DNA of 64,000 bases from Xaviernesmea rhizosphaerae (GTDB lineage Bacteria; Pseudomonadota; Alphaproteobacteria; Rhizobiales; Rhizobiaceae), in assembly GCF_001938945.1 (NCBI RefSeq), contig NZ_MKIO01000038.1, positions 26,137 to 90,136 of the forward strand, written 5' to 3'. The notes beneath the pieces were generated by a model. That model had not been told where the DNA came from, did no database searches, and saw nothing but the letters and a program-made list of their open reading frames with translations. How positions within the stretch are numbered: the stretch's first letter is position 1; each line of letters starts with the position of its first letter. Position numbers and translations under genes: made by a program. Shown one piece after another: positions 17,904 to 29,162 of the stretch.

Positions 17904-19313
17904 TTAGACCGAGTAGTACATGTCGAATTCGACCGGATGCGGCGTCATTTCGAAGCGCATGACTTCCGCCATCTTCAGCTCGATATAGGCGTCGATCTGG
18001 TCGTCGTCGAACACGCCGCCGGCGGTGAGGAACTTGCGGTCGCGGTCGAGGCTTTCGAGCGCTTCACGCAGGGATCCGCACACGGTCGGGATCTTCTTCA
18101 GTTCCTTCGGCGGCAGGTCGTAAAGATCCTTGTCCATGGCCTTGCCCGGATGGATCTTGTTCTTGATGCCGTCGAGGCCGGCCATCAGCATCGCCGCAAA
18201 GCCGAGATAGGGGTTCTGGGCCGGATCGGGGAAGCGGACTTCGACGCGCTTGGACTTCGGCGAGGAGCCGAAGGGAATGCGGCAGGAGGCCGAGCGGTTG
18301 CGCGCGGAATAGGCGAGCAGGACCGGGGCTTCATAACCGGGCACCAGACGCTTGTAGGAGTTGGTGGTCGGGTTGGTGAAGGCGTTGATCGCCTTGGCAT
18401 GCTTGATGACGCCGCCGATGTAGTAGAGGCAGCTTTCCGACAGGCCGGCATATTCGTCGCCGGCAAAAGTCGGCTTGCCGTCCTTCCAGATCGACTGGTG
18501 CACATGCATGCCCGAGCCGTTGTCGCCGAAGATCGGCTTGGGCATGAAGGTCGCAGTCTTGCCATAGGCATTGGCGACCTGATGCACGACATATTTGTAG
18601 ATCTGCATCTTGTCGGCATTGCGGACCAGCGTGTCGAACTTCACGCCAAGCTCGTGCTGGGCGGCCGCCACTTCATGGTGCTGCTTTTCGACGACGACGC
18701 CCATTTCGGCCAGCACCGTCAGCATTTCCGAGCGCATGTCCTGCGCGCTGTCGACAGGCGGAACCGGGAAATAGCCGCCCTTGACGCGCGGGCGATGGCC
18801 GAGATTGCCGGTCTCGTAATCCGTGTCGTCATTGGAGGGCAGCTCGTTCGAATCGAGCTTGAAGCCGGTGTTGTAGGGATCGGCCCGGTACTTGACGTCG
18901 TCGAAGACGAAGAATTCCGGTTCCGGCCCGACGAAGACGCTGTCGCCGATGCCCGAGGACTTCAGATAGGCTTCCGCTTTCTTGGCCGTGCCGCGCGGAT
19001 CGCGGTTATAGGCTTCGCCGGAGACCGGATCGAGAATGTCGCACACGACGACCATCGTCGACTGGGCGAAGAACGGGTCCATATGCACCGTGGCCGGGTC
19101 CGGCATCAGCACCATGTCGGACTCGTTGATCGCCTTCCAGCCGCCGATGGAAGAGCCGTCGAACATCACGCCATCGGCGAACATGTCCTCGTCGACGCAG
19201 GAGACGTCCATCGTCACATGGTGCAGCTTGCCCTTAGGATCAGTGAAGCGCAGGTCGACGAATTTGACGTCGTTGTCCTTGATCTGCTTGAGAATGTCGT
19301 TGGCTGTCGTCAT
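17904..19313 (-). CDS. glnA: Glutamine synthetase, type I
   Basis: GlnA (469 aa) makes glutamine from glutamate, ammonia and ATP; the enzyme is a dodecamer. Visible signatures are VMFDGSSIGGW, the catalytic GPEPEFFVFDD, ATFMPKPIFGDNGSGMHVHQS, NPTTNSYKRLVPGYEAP and VEVRFPDPAQNPYL. The adenylylation Tyr lies in KDLYDLPPKE about 70 residues from the C-terminus, so activity should be controlled by adenylyltransferase and PII. It lies 91 bp downstream of glnB on the same strand and is probably transcribed from the sigma-54 promoter ahead of glnB. An own promoter in the gap cannot be excluded. Confidence 0.98.
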   Translation of the reverse strand: MTTANDILKQIKDNDVKFVDLRFTDPKGKLHHVTMDVSCVDEDMFADGVMFDGSSIGGWKAINESDMVLMPDPATVHMDPFFAQSTMVVVCDILDPVSGEAYNRDPRGTAKKAEAYLKSSGIGDSVFVGPEPEFFVFDDVKYRADPYNTGFKLDSNELPSNDDTDYETGNLGHRPRVKGGYFPVPPVDSAQDMRSEMLTVLAEMGVVVEKQHHEVAAAQHELGVKFDTLVRNADKMQIYKYVVHQVANAYGKTATFMPKPIFGDNGSGMHVHQSIWKDGKPTFAGDEYAGLSESCLYYIGGVIKHAKAINAFTNPTTNSYKRLVPGYEAPVLLAYSARNRSASCRIPFGSSPKSKRVEVRFPDPAQNPYLGFAAMLMAGLDGIKNKIHPGKAMDKDLYDLPPKELKKIPTVCGSLREALESLDRDRKFLTAGGVFDDDQIDAYIELKMAEVMRFEMTPHPVEFDMYYSV

Positions 19314-19342
19314 AGCTCTTGAACCCTCGGTTTCCTCTGTTT

Positions 19343-19376
19343 TTCTTGGTTGGTCTGTTGTTCTTGGTTGGTCTGT
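19343..19376. repeat. Tandem 18-bp repeat in the glnB-glnA spacer
   Basis: TTCTTGGTTGGTCTGT occurs at 19343-19358 and again at 19361-19376 (period 18). It lies 30 bp upstream of the glnA start on the transcribed strand. Directly beside it, towards glnB, is an 8-bp inverted pair (19377-19384 with 19398-19405). The two together occupy almost the whole spacer. Confidence 0.8.
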
Positions 19377-19404
19377 ACGCCGGCCAGCGTCTTGTGCGCC
19401 GGCG

Positions 19405-19743
19405 TCAGATGGCGTCGATGCCGGTCTCGCCCGTGCGGATGCGGATCACTTCCTCGACATTGGAGACGAAGATCTTGCCGTCGCCAATGCGCCCGGTCTG
19501 CGCGGCATTGCGGATGGCCTCGATGACGGCGTCGGCATGTTCGTCGGCCAGAACGACTTCCACCTTCACCTTCGGCAGGAAATCCACGACATATTCCGCG
19601 CCGCGATAAAGCTCGGTATGGCCCTTTTGCCGGCCGAAGCCCTTGGCTTCGGTCACGGTAATGCCTTGCAGGCCGACCTCCTGCAGGGCTTCCTTCACCT
19701 CGTCGAGCTTGAAAGGCTTGATGATCGCTTCGATCTTCTTCAT
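19405..19743 (-). CDS. glnB: Nitrogen regulatory protein P-II
   Basis: PII (112 aa) senses 2-oxoglutarate, ATP/ADP and glutamine status and controls NtrB/NtrC and GlnE. The trimer-forming sequence begins MKKIEAIIKPFKLDEV. The T-loop contains the uridylylation Tyr51 in ELYRGAEYVVDFLPK, and the C-terminal signature TGRIGDGKIFV is intact. The real start is 19743; upstream in-frame codons belong to the leader. GGAGAGAG precedes the ATG. It is the first gene of glnB-glnA and is preceded 61 bp upstream by a sigma-54 promoter. Confidence 0.97.
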   Translation of the reverse strand: MKKIEAIIKPFKLDEVKEALQEVGLQGITVTEAKGFGRQKGHTELYRGAEYVVDFLPKVKVEVVLADEHADAVIEAIRNAAQTGRIGDGKIFVSNVEEVIRIRTGETGIDAI

Positions 19744-20183
19744 GAGAAAAAACTCTCTCCGCTTCTCCCGTTGGTGCGGGCCAGAGGCCCGCGCCGTCGC
19801 CCATGCATATCGCATGCCATGTTCAGACTTGCCACCGGAGCGAGCCACGCTCGATCAGGCGTTCACCCTCTGCTTTCGCATGGCCGGAGCGCCGTGGCAA
19901 TCGACTGTCGGCCAATGGTCACGCCTTTCTGATCCCCTGACCGCCGAATGAACCATACCGGCCCGGATCCCGCCCGTCATGGCCCGGACACGTGCTCTGA
20001 GCGCGCCTTCCGCCTCCTGCGGATCCTGGTTTTTTCCATCGCACACCCCCTCGGCGAGCGCCGGGGCAGGGTGCGCCTTTCATGTTATCCAAGCCGCAAA
20101 CTTATGCAAATGCTTATTTATCAGACATCACGCGGCGAATTGACCGCTTGATTCATCGGCCCGCTCTGGCCATTGTCTGGCTC
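19744..20183. other. Divergent control region glnB / nnr
   Basis: These 440 bp hold no convincing gene. The minus-oriented sigma-54 promoter for glnB lies at 19804-19819. I looked for paired NtrC sites (TGCACC-N5-GGTGCA type) upstream and found none that fit well; 20040-20080 has only GCAC/GGTGC-like pieces with wrong spacing. The part near 20090-20130 is AT-richer than its surroundings and may hold an additional promoter for glnB or nnr. Confidence 0.4.
19804..19819 (-). promoter_or_regulatory. Sigma-54 (RpoN) promoter of glnB-glnA
   Basis: Read on the minus strand the site is TGGCATGCGATATGCA. It matches TGGCAC-N5-TTGCA with the invariant GG and GC exactly 10 bp apart, and differs only at the last base of TGGCAC and the first base of TTGCA. 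It lies 61 bp upstream of the glnB ATG, leaving a leader of about 50 nt. NtrC/RpoN control of glnB-glnA is well established in rhizobia. Confidence 0.8.
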
Positions 20184-21689
20184 ATGCGCACGCCTCTTTC
20201 CACGCTCCTGCTTTCGCCCGAAGCCATGACCGCCGTCGATCGCGAAAGCGCGGAAAGCGGCATCGACAGCTATGGGCTGATGGTGCGCGCCGGCCGGTCC
20301 GTGGCCGCGGCGGCGCTGAAATATCATCCCGGCGCGCTGCGTTTCGTCGTGCTGTGCGGTCCCGGCAACAATGGCGGCGATGGTTTCGTGGCGGCGCGGG
20401 CTCTGGCCGAAAGCGGGGCAACGGTGGCGGTCCATCTCATGGGAGAGGCGCAGCGCCTGAAGGGCGACGCGGCGCGGGCGCATGCGGACTGGATCCAGAC
20501 CGCCCTGCAACGGCCGGATGAGCAGATGGTCGCCTTATCGAACTACCGGCCGCAGGCCGGCGATGTGGTGATCGACGCGGTCTTCGGCGCAGGCCTGTCG
20601 CGCCCCGTGCCGGACAGCCTGGCGCAGATCATCAAGGCTGTGGAGGAGGCAGGGCTGCCGGTGCTCAGCATCGATCTTCCCTCCGGCATCGACGGACACA
20701 GCGGCGCCGTGCTCGGCGCCGCCTTCCAGGCAGAGCGCAGCATCACCTTCATGACCCGCAAGCCCGGCCATCTGCTGGTGCCGGGGCGCGCCCGCACCGG
20801 AACGCTCGAGGTGGTCGATATCGGCATTCCCGAGCGGATCGTGCGCGCGGCGGCCGGCCCGGTGCAGGAAAACGGCCCGCTGCTCTGGCACGAACAGGCC
20901 GGAGCGCTCGATGCCGCCACCCATAAATACAAGCGCGGCCATCTGATCGTCTTCTCCGGCAACGCCCTGACCACGGGGGCAGCCCGAATGTCAGCGCTGG
21001 CCGGCCTGCATTCCGGGGCAGGGCTCGTCACCATCGCCGCGCCTGAGGCGGCGCTGGCGGCCAATGCCGCGCATCTGACGGCGATCATGCTGCGCAAGAT
21101 CGAGGATGCGGAGGCGCTTGCCGGCTTTCTTGAGGACAGGCGCGCCAACAGCTTCGTTCTCGGGCCCGGCTTCGGCGATCTGTCCAAGGCCCGTGATTAC
21201 GTGCCCCTTCTGGCGCAGCGAAACCTGGTGCTGGATGCCGATGGCATCACCGCCTTCAAGGATACGCCGCCGCTGCTGTTCAATGCCTTCGCGCAAGGAG
21301 AGACGCGGCTGGTGCTGACACCGCATGAGGGCGAATTTGCCCGGCTGTTTCCGGATCTTTCGGCCGATGACTCGCTGTCCAAGGTGGACAAGGCGATCCA
21401 GGCGGCGCGCCGCGCCCATGCCTCCATCATCTACAAGGGTCCCGACACGGTGATCGCCGCGCCTGACGGGCGCGCGGCGATCAATGCCCATGCGCCGCCC
21501 TGGCTTGCCACGGCCGGTTCCGGCGATGTTCTGGCGGGCATCGTCGGCGCCCATCTCGCCCAGGGCATGCCGGCTTTCGAGGCCGCAGCCGCCGCCGTCT
21601 GGCGCCATGGCGATGCCGGTTTTCGCGCCGGCCCCAGTCTCAGCGCCGAAACCCTGACGCATCACATCCACCCGCTGTCGCAGGCCTGA
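20184..21689 (+). CDS. nnr: Bifunctional NAD(P)H-hydrate epimerase / ADP-dependent NAD(P)H-hydrate dehydratase
   Basis: The 501-aa enzyme repairs hydrated NADH/NADPH. The N-terminal YjeF epimerase half shows LSPEAMTAVDRESAESGID, LCGPGNNGGDGFVAARAL and VIDAVFGAGLSR. The C-terminal ribokinase-like dehydratase half shows KYKRGHLIVFSGN, FVLGPGFGD, LTPHEGEFARLFP and the terminal TAGSGDVLAGIVGA. The start at 20184 (MRTPLSTLLLSPEAM) fits the family; an in-frame ATG at 20082 would add a non-conserved leader. It is divergent from glnB. Confidence 0.93.
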   Translation: MRTPLSTLLLSPEAMTAVDRESAESGIDSYGLMVRAGRSVAAAALKYHPGALRFVVLCGPGNNGGDGFVAARALAESGATVAVHLMGEAQRLKGDAARAHADWIQTALQRPDEQMVALSNYRPQAGDVVIDAVFGAGLSRPVPDSLAQIIKAVEEAGLPVLSIDLPSGIDGHSGAVLGAAFQAERSITFMTRKPGHLLVPGRARTGTLEVVDIGIPERIVRAAAGPVQENGPLLWHEQAGALDAATHKYKRGHLIVFSGNALTTGAARMSALAGLHSGAGLVTIAAPEAALAANAAHLTAIMLRKIEDAEALAGFLEDRRANSFVLGPGFGDLSKARDYVPLLAQRNLVLDADGITAFKDTPPLLFNAFAQGETRLVLTPHEGEFARLFPDLSADDSLSKVDKAIQAARRAHASIIYKGPDTVIAAPDGRAAINAHAPPWLATAGSGDVLAGIVGAHLAQGMPAFEAAAAAVWRHGDAGFRAGPSLSAETLTHHIHPLSQA

Positions 21690-21696
21690 TTCTGCC

Positions 21697-22500
21697 TCAG
21701 TCGACCCTGGCCTGCAGCGCCTGCGCGCCCGCCGGCGCGCGCGATTTTCCCTCATGGATGAAAAAGGCGAAAACATCGCGCGGCTGCCCGGCCGCCGGTT
21801 GTTCCGCATGGATCAGCGGCAGGCTCGCGCCATCGCGCCCCTGTGCCCAGTCCTTCAGCCGCCCGGCCCATTGGTCGAGGCGCTCCGGCTCATAGCAGGC
21901 CTCCTCGGTCTCCTTGCCGGTCTGCAGGCGGGCATAGACGAAATCGGCGGTGACATCGGGGATCAGCGGGTAATCGGCGTGATCGGCGCAGACGACAGCC
22001 ACGCCATGCGCGCGGGCGAGCGCGATGAATTCCGGTGTCTGGAACGAGGGATGGCGCACCTCCACCGCATGGCGCAGGGTCAGCCCCGCCAGCGACGACG
22101 GCAGCAGCGCCAGGAAGGCGCCGAAATCGGCCGCATCGAACTTCTTCGTCGGCATGAACTGCCAGAGGATCGGCCCGAGACGATCGCCCAGCTCGGCGAT
22201 GCCCTGATTGAGGAAACGCTCGATCGACGGCCCGGCCTCGGCCAGCACCTTCTTGTTGGTGGCGAAGCGGCTGGCCTTCAGCGAGAAGACGAAACCGTCA
22301 GGCACCTCCGATGCCCACTTGGCGAAAGTTTCCGGCTTCTGCGAGCTGTAATAGGTGCCGTTGACCTCGATCACCTTCAGCGCGCGGCTGGCATGTTCGA
22401 GCTGGCGCTTCTTGGGCAAGCCTGCCGGATAGAAGCTTTCGTCCCACGGATCATAGGTCCAGCCGCCGATGCCGACCCGGATCGTTCCGCTCTTCGTCAT
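21697..22500 (-). CDS. DUF72 family protein (YecE-like)
   Basis: This 267-aa TIM-barrel-like protein belongs to the DUF72 family, whose function is unknown. Hallmarks are IRVGIGGWTYDPWDESFYP, KVIEVNGTYYSSQKPETFAKW, FSLKASRFATN, ILWQFMPTKKFD and VEVRHPSFQTPEF. The ATG at 22500 has AAGGGG 6 bases upstream; an ATG at 22506 would overlap that ribosome site. It converges with nnr (7-bp gap) and lies downstream of uvrA on the same strand. Confidence 0.85.
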   Translation of the reverse strand: MTKSGTIRVGIGGWTYDPWDESFYPAGLPKKRQLEHASRALKVIEVNGTYYSSQKPETFAKWASEVPDGFVFSLKASRFATNKKVLAEAGPSIERFLNQGIAELGDRLGPILWQFMPTKKFDAADFGAFLALLPSSLAGLTLRHAVEVRHPSFQTPEFIALARAHGVAVVCADHADYPLIPDVTADFVYARLQTGKETEEACYEPERLDQWAGRLKDWAQGRDGASLPLIHAEQPAAGQPRDVFAFFIHEGKSRAPAGAQALQARVD

Positions 22501-22582
22501 GTCCATCCCCTTGGAATTCCCGTTGACGGCGTTGCCCTCGCCGTCGGTCCCATCGTGTCTGCCCTGTCGTCTTGACGACAGC

Positions 22583-25504
<2,922 letters not shown>

Positions 25505-25906
25505 CTGTCTCTGCCTGTCGTCTCGTCCGCGTCTATGGGAAGGCCCCATGCCCAGAGTATGGGTCTATGTAAGGATTGCGGGCCTTCTGTCGAGGTGGAG
25601 GAGCCATCTTCCTGTCGCCGCGCCCGACCCATGAGTTGAGTCGCTTGACTCCGATCATAAGCATTGTTTAGAACAAATAAAGAACGATTTTGATCGGCAT
25701 CACGGGTGCATGAGGACAGGCGGCCCTAGCCGCAGGCCGACGCTGTGTGGCCAAAGATTTGTGGAAAGCCGCGGCGGTGGGAAGCCAGGCGCGCGCGCAG
25801 CGCCTAGACTGCGCGCCTCAAGACGGATTTCGCCGGGAACGGCAGGCCCGCGCGCTCGTTGCGTTGACCGGAACGAGAGCATCGGGATCAAGGAAGGACC
25901 AGGACT
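25505..25906. other. Divergent uvrA / ssb control region
   Basis: No gene is apparent in these 402 bp. The LexA box is at 25671-25685. For ssb (plus), TTGACT at 25646-25651 and TTAGAA 17 bp later make a plausible promoter that reaches the LexA box. For uvrA (minus), a TATGAT -10 is at 25654-25659. A small palindrome GAGTC-GCTT-GACTC lies at 25638-25651. The stretch 25700-25890 looks like an ordinary leader. Confidence 0.55.
25671..25685. promoter_or_regulatory. LexA (SOS) box shared by uvrA and ssb
   Basis: GAAC AAATAAA GAAC is an exact match to the alphaproteobacterial LexA site (GTTC-N7-GTTC on the other strand), with the AT-rich spacer common in strong sites. It lies between uvrA and ssb, both classic SOS genes, and overlaps the likely -10 of the ssb promoter. 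This supports LexA repression of both directions. Confidence 0.88.
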
Positions 25907-26458
25907 ATGGCAGGCAGCGTCAACAAGGTGATCCTCGTCGGGAATGTGGGTGCGGATCCGGAAATCCGCCGCACGCAGGATGGCAGGCCGATCGCCAATC
26001 TGCGCATCGCCACCTCCGAAAGCTGGCGCGACCGCAATTCCGGCGAGCGCCGGGAAAAGACGGAGTGGCATACGGTCGTCGTCTTCAACGAGGGCCTGTG
26101 CAAGGTCGTCGAACAATATGTGAAGAAGGGCGCCAAGCTCTATATCGAGGGCGCGCTGCAGACCCGCAAGTGGCAGGACCAGACCGGCAACGACCGCTAT
26201 TCCACGGAAATCGTGCTGCAGGGCTTCAACTCGACGCTGACCATGCTCGACGGCCGTGGCGAAGGCGGCGGGGGCGGTGGCATGAGCCGTGGTGGCGGCA
26301 GTGGCGGGGAGTATGAGAGCGGCTATGGCGGCGGCTATGAAGAGCGTCCGGCATCCGGTGGCGGTCGTTCGGGCGGCGGCGCAGGCGGCGGCCGTTCGGG
26401 TGGCGGCGGCAGCGGTGGTGGCTTCTCGCGCGACCTGGACGACGACATCCCCTTCTGA
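25907..26458 (+). CDS. ssb: Single-stranded DNA-binding protein
   Basis: SSB (183 aa) coats single-stranded DNA in replication, recombination and repair. The OB-fold begins AGSVNKVILVGNVGADPEIR and includes RIATSESWRDRNSGERREKTEWH and VVFNEGLCKVVEQYVKKG. A long Gly/Ser-rich flexible linker (about residues 118-172) leads to the acidic tip DDDIPF that recruits partner proteins. AAGGAAGG precedes the ATG. Confidence 0.97.
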   Translation: MAGSVNKVILVGNVGADPEIRRTQDGRPIANLRIATSESWRDRNSGERREKTEWHTVVVFNEGLCKVVEQYVKKGAKLYIEGALQTRKWQDQTGNDRYSTEIVLQGFNSTLTMLDGRGEGGGGGGMSRGGGSGGEYESGYGGGYEERPASGGGRSGGGAGGGRSGGGGSGGGFSRDLDDDIPF

Positions 26459-26698
26459 GAACCGGCGTCCACGCCCTCAAGACTGGCCTTCATCAGGCCG
26501 ACATGGAAAGAAGGCTGCCGCTCATCATCGCCGATGGGCGGCAGTTGTATGATAGGTTGCGTGCAGGGTCGTAAGGCCGCACCTGTTGGCTCGGTGCGCG
26601 GCCAAGCCTTTTGCGCAGCACATAGGCGGCGGTTTGTCCAGTGTAGAGCGTGGCATGCCGGGCCGACAGCCGCCGCCCGAGGGGCGGACAATCCGAGC

Positions 26699-26738
26699 GC
26701 ATCGGATTTATCCGAAAACCAGCTCCCGCTTTTCGGCC
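26699..26738. repeat. Intergenic repeat, copy A (CGAAAACC...GCTTTTCGG family)
   Basis: Core inverted arms CCGAAAA (26712-26718) and TTTTCGG (26730-26736) are preceded by GCATCGGA. The same pattern occurs at 45979-46019 (copy B). It lies just beyond the 3' end of the DUF2865 gene. It resembles short palindromic intergenic elements widespread in rhizobial chromosomes; it may also act as a transcript-end hairpin. Confidence 0.6.
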
Positions 26739-26743
26739 TGTTC

Positions 26744-27964
26744 CTAATTTGTGTCCGGAGAGGGCGTCACGGATTTCGGCTGATGCAGATCGATGGCACT
26801 TTCCTGCGCAGGCAGGAAGGAGGGGCCGACCTGGCGCACCTTGCGGGCTGGGTCATAGGGTCGGGCGGGATCTGACGGCTGGGCCTGTGTCGGCGCGGCA
26901 GCCGCCTCGGGCTGTGGCATCGCCGCGTCTTTGGCCGCTATACCTTTGTCGGAAGCGCCGGTAGCGGGCGGCCGGGTGGTGATCGAGACGATCGACGAAG
27001 CGCCCGGCTGTCCAGGCTCACCCGACTTGCCAGGGTCGCCCGGCTCGCTCTGCGACGGGACTGAAGCCGCATTCAGCTGGCAGCCGCAGGTGGATTTTTC
27101 CGAGGGGTCGCGCAGCTTGTAGGCAAAGGCGGTCGGCAGGTCGCGATAGGGCGCGCCGGTCTCGGCCGACACCATCTCGTCGGCCTCCTGTGTTTCCAGG
27201 GAGTGGTAATAGAGCGCCGTGGGGGCGCCGGGGCAGCGCTGGTGGCAGCTTTCGGCGTCGCGGGCGAAATCCTCCGGCGTGGCCTGGGACGAGATCGGGA
27301 AGAAGGCGCCGTCGCAGGTGCGCACGCAAAGCGTCCGCACCGTACCCGCCGCATCCGAGCCGGAAAAGCCGGAGCCCGCGCCGCCCCATCCCGGATTGCG
27401 CCGATCATGCAGCCGCAGCGGCGGTGTCTCGCCAAACCCGTCGATCGGGCGGGTGCCATCCTGAACGGGCGGATAGAGGGGCTGGCGGAAGGGGCGCTGT
27501 TCGTCCTCACCCGCCGAGATCGGCACTGGCTCGGCCTCCATTTTCTCGGCGCAGCGGTTGAGGTCGATGGCGCTGAGAATCCGCTGCCGCTGCCCGGCCT
27601 CACCACCTTCCGGCGCCGACAGGCGCTGTACCTTCATCGCGTCGATATCCCGGCCGAGCCCGACGATGCGCTCGTTCAGCGCATCGCAGGCCGCCTCGCT
27701 CCCCCCGCCGATCACCGTGATGCTGCCGCCGGTGCAATTGAGGCGGCGCAGATCCGCGCGCGCGGCGCGCAGTTCGAGATTGAGCCGGGTGATGTCGCCG
27801 GTAAACCCGCTTGGCTGCAGGGCGTCATGACGCTCCTGCGGCAGCTCGGCCAGCCGCTCATAGAGCCGCTCGCACAGACTCGCTGCCTGCACCGGCGCGC
27901 CCAGAAGGAACGCCGCGCATGTCAGGCCGGCAATCCGGCTGATCCTGTCACCGCTTCGCACCAT
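26744..27964 (-). CDS. DUF2865 domain-containing secreted protein
   Basis: The 406-aa protein has a signal peptide (RISRIAGLTCAAFLLG, APVQA-AS) and a Glu/Arg/Leu-rich N-terminal helical region with Cys residues. The DUF2865 core runs from TLCVRTCDGAFFPISSQATPED through CHQRCPGAPTALYYHS to YRDLPTAFAYKLRDP and CGCQL. The C-terminal 90 residues are Pro/Ala/Gly-rich and low complexity. Function unknown; exported, cysteine-rich and restricted mainly to Rhizobiales as far as I recall. The start at 27964 places the signal peptide at the N-terminus; an in-frame ATG at 27994 is the alternative. Confidence 0.8.
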   Translation of the reverse strand: MVRSGDRISRIAGLTCAAFLLGAPVQAASLCERLYERLAELPQERHDALQPSGFTGDITRLNLELRAARADLRRLNCTGGSITVIGGGSEAACDALNERIVGLGRDIDAMKVQRLSAPEGGEAGQRQRILSAIDLNRCAEKMEAEPVPISAGEDEQRPFRQPLYPPVQDGTRPIDGFGETPPLRLHDRRNPGWGGAGSGFSGSDAAGTVRTLCVRTCDGAFFPISSQATPEDFARDAESCHQRCPGAPTALYYHSLETQEADEMVSAETGAPYRDLPTAFAYKLRDPSEKSTCGCQLNAASVPSQSEPGDPGKSGEPGQPGASSIVSITTRPPATGASDKGIAAKDAAMPQPEAAAAPTQAQPSDPARPYDPARKVRQVGPSFLPAQESAIDLHQPKSVTPSPDTN

Positions 27965-28144
27965 GCTGTCGCCGCTGCCCTCATCCTCATGCATCCGACG
28001 GTCGCTCCGCTGGATGGAAGCGGATCATAGTGCAGACCGCCTGCGAGGCAATCCGCGACCGCTCGACAGGCTTAACACGATTTTGCGATTGGCTGGCGAC
28101 CGTATCTGGTTCGGCGCGCCGTCTCGCTGCCTTGAAACGCAGAA

Positions 28145-28162
28145 GGGCGGCCGAAGCCGCCC
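28145..28162 (-). terminator. Stem-loop after petC
   Basis: On the minus strand GGGCGGC-TTCG-GCCGCCC is a 7-bp stem with a stable UUCG tetraloop, followed by TTCT. It lies about 57 bp past the petC stop and probably ends the petABC transcript, although the U-tract is short. Confidence 0.6.
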
Positions 28163-28185
28163 GTCCGATGATCGCGCGCATGTCT

Positions 28186-28247
28186 GCGCTTAGTGATCCT
28201 TGGCGGCGTAGACGGCGCTTAGTGATCCTTGGCGGCGTAGACGGCGC
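28186..28247. repeat. 29-bp tandem duplication spanning the petC stop codon
   Basis: Bases 28186-28247 repeat with a period of exactly 29 (about 2.1 copies, no mismatch). Translation on the minus strand meets the stop in the first copy it enters (28219-28221), so the protein ends normally. The second copy duplicates the last codons plus the stop in the 3' untranslated region. Because 29 is not a multiple of three, the downstream copy is out of frame. Confidence 0.9.
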
Positions 28248-29145
28248 GCTTGGTCAGGTAGATCAGCCCGGTGAAGATCACCAGGAAGATCATGACCATG
28301 AAGCCGGTCCGCTTGCGCTCCTCCAGATGCGGCTCTGCCGCCCACATCAGGAAGGCCGCGACATCGCGCGAATATTGATCGACGGTGGCTGGAGCACCGT
28401 CATCATAGGTCACCTGGCCGTCATTGAGCGGCTTGGCCATAGCCAGCGCCGCCGCATTGGCGAAATAGGGGTTGTAATGTGTGCCGGGGGCCACTTCCAC
28501 ACCCTTGGGCGGCTCCTGATAGCCGGTCAGCAGCGCGTGGATATAGTCCGGCCCGCCCTCCTGATACTGGGTGAAGATATCGAAGACGAAGGTCGGGAAG
28601 CCGCGCTCGATACCGCGTGCCTTGGCCAGCAGCGACATGTCGGGCGGGGCCGCGCCATTGTTGGCGGCGGCCGCTGCTTCCGCATTGGCGAAGGGCGAGG
28701 GGAAATGGTCCGAAGGCAGGGCCTTGCGGGTGTACATCTCGCCTTCGGCATTCGGCCCGTCCTGCACCTCGTAATTGGCGGCGAAGGCCTTCACCTGCGC
28801 CTCCGAATAGCCGAGGCCGCGCAGGGTGCGGAAGGCCACAAGGTTCATCGAATGGCAGGCCGAACAGACCTCGGTATAGACCTTGAGGCCGCGCTGCAGC
28901 TGCGCCTTGTCATAATGGCCGAAGGGGCCGGCGAAGCTCCAGGACATCTGCGCCGGCTTCTTGATCGGGAAGTGGGGCGTGCCGCCATGGGCCTCGCCCT
29001 CGGCGCCGGCATGCTCGCCGGCAGGTGCTGCGGCATCATGGCTGGCCGCCGGGGCCGGCGCGTTTTCCTGCGCCAGCACCGTGTCGGTGGCGAGCGTCAG
29101 GAAGGCCGCGGACAGGAGGCCGGAAAGGACGTGCTTCATCATCAT
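28219..29145 (-). CDS. petC: Cytochrome c1, cytochrome bc1 complex
   Basis: This 308-aa subunit carries electrons from the Rieske centre to cytochrome c. It has a signal peptide, an Ala/His/Gly-rich linker (residues 25-57), and the heme c motif C94-S-A-C97-H98. The Met-ligand region PPDMSLLAKAR follows, with a C-terminal anchor (MVMIFLVIFTGLIYLTK). Three successive ATG codons lie at 29145, 29142 and 29139; GAAGGG just upstream gives the best spacing to the second or third. It is the last gene of petABC, 17 bp after petB. The reading frame stays open into the petB region, but that is a shadow, not a fused cytochrome b/c1. Confidence 0.95.
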   Translation of the reverse strand: MMMKHVLSGLLSAAFLTLATDTVLAQENAPAPAASHDAAAPAGEHAGAEGEAHGGTPHFPIKKPAQMSWSFAGPFGHYDKAQLQRGLKVYTEVCSACHSMNLVAFRTLRGLGYSEAQVKAFAANYEVQDGPNAEGEMYTRKALPSDHFPSPFANAEAAAAANNGAAPPDMSLLAKARGIERGFPTFVFDIFTQYQEGGPDYIHALLTGYQEPPKGVEVAPGTHYNPYFANAAALAMAKPLNDGQVTYDDGAPATVDQYSRDVAAFLMWAAEPHLEERKRTGFMVMIFLVIFTGLIYLTKRAVYAAKDH

Positions 29146-29162
29146 GTTCCCTTCGCCCCCGA

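Noticed and set aside
20040..20085. Possible NtrC enhancer sites upstream of glnB
   Set aside because: GCACACCCC and AGGGTGCGC pieces are inverted but separated by about 20 bp, not the 4-5 bp needed for an NtrC dimer site.
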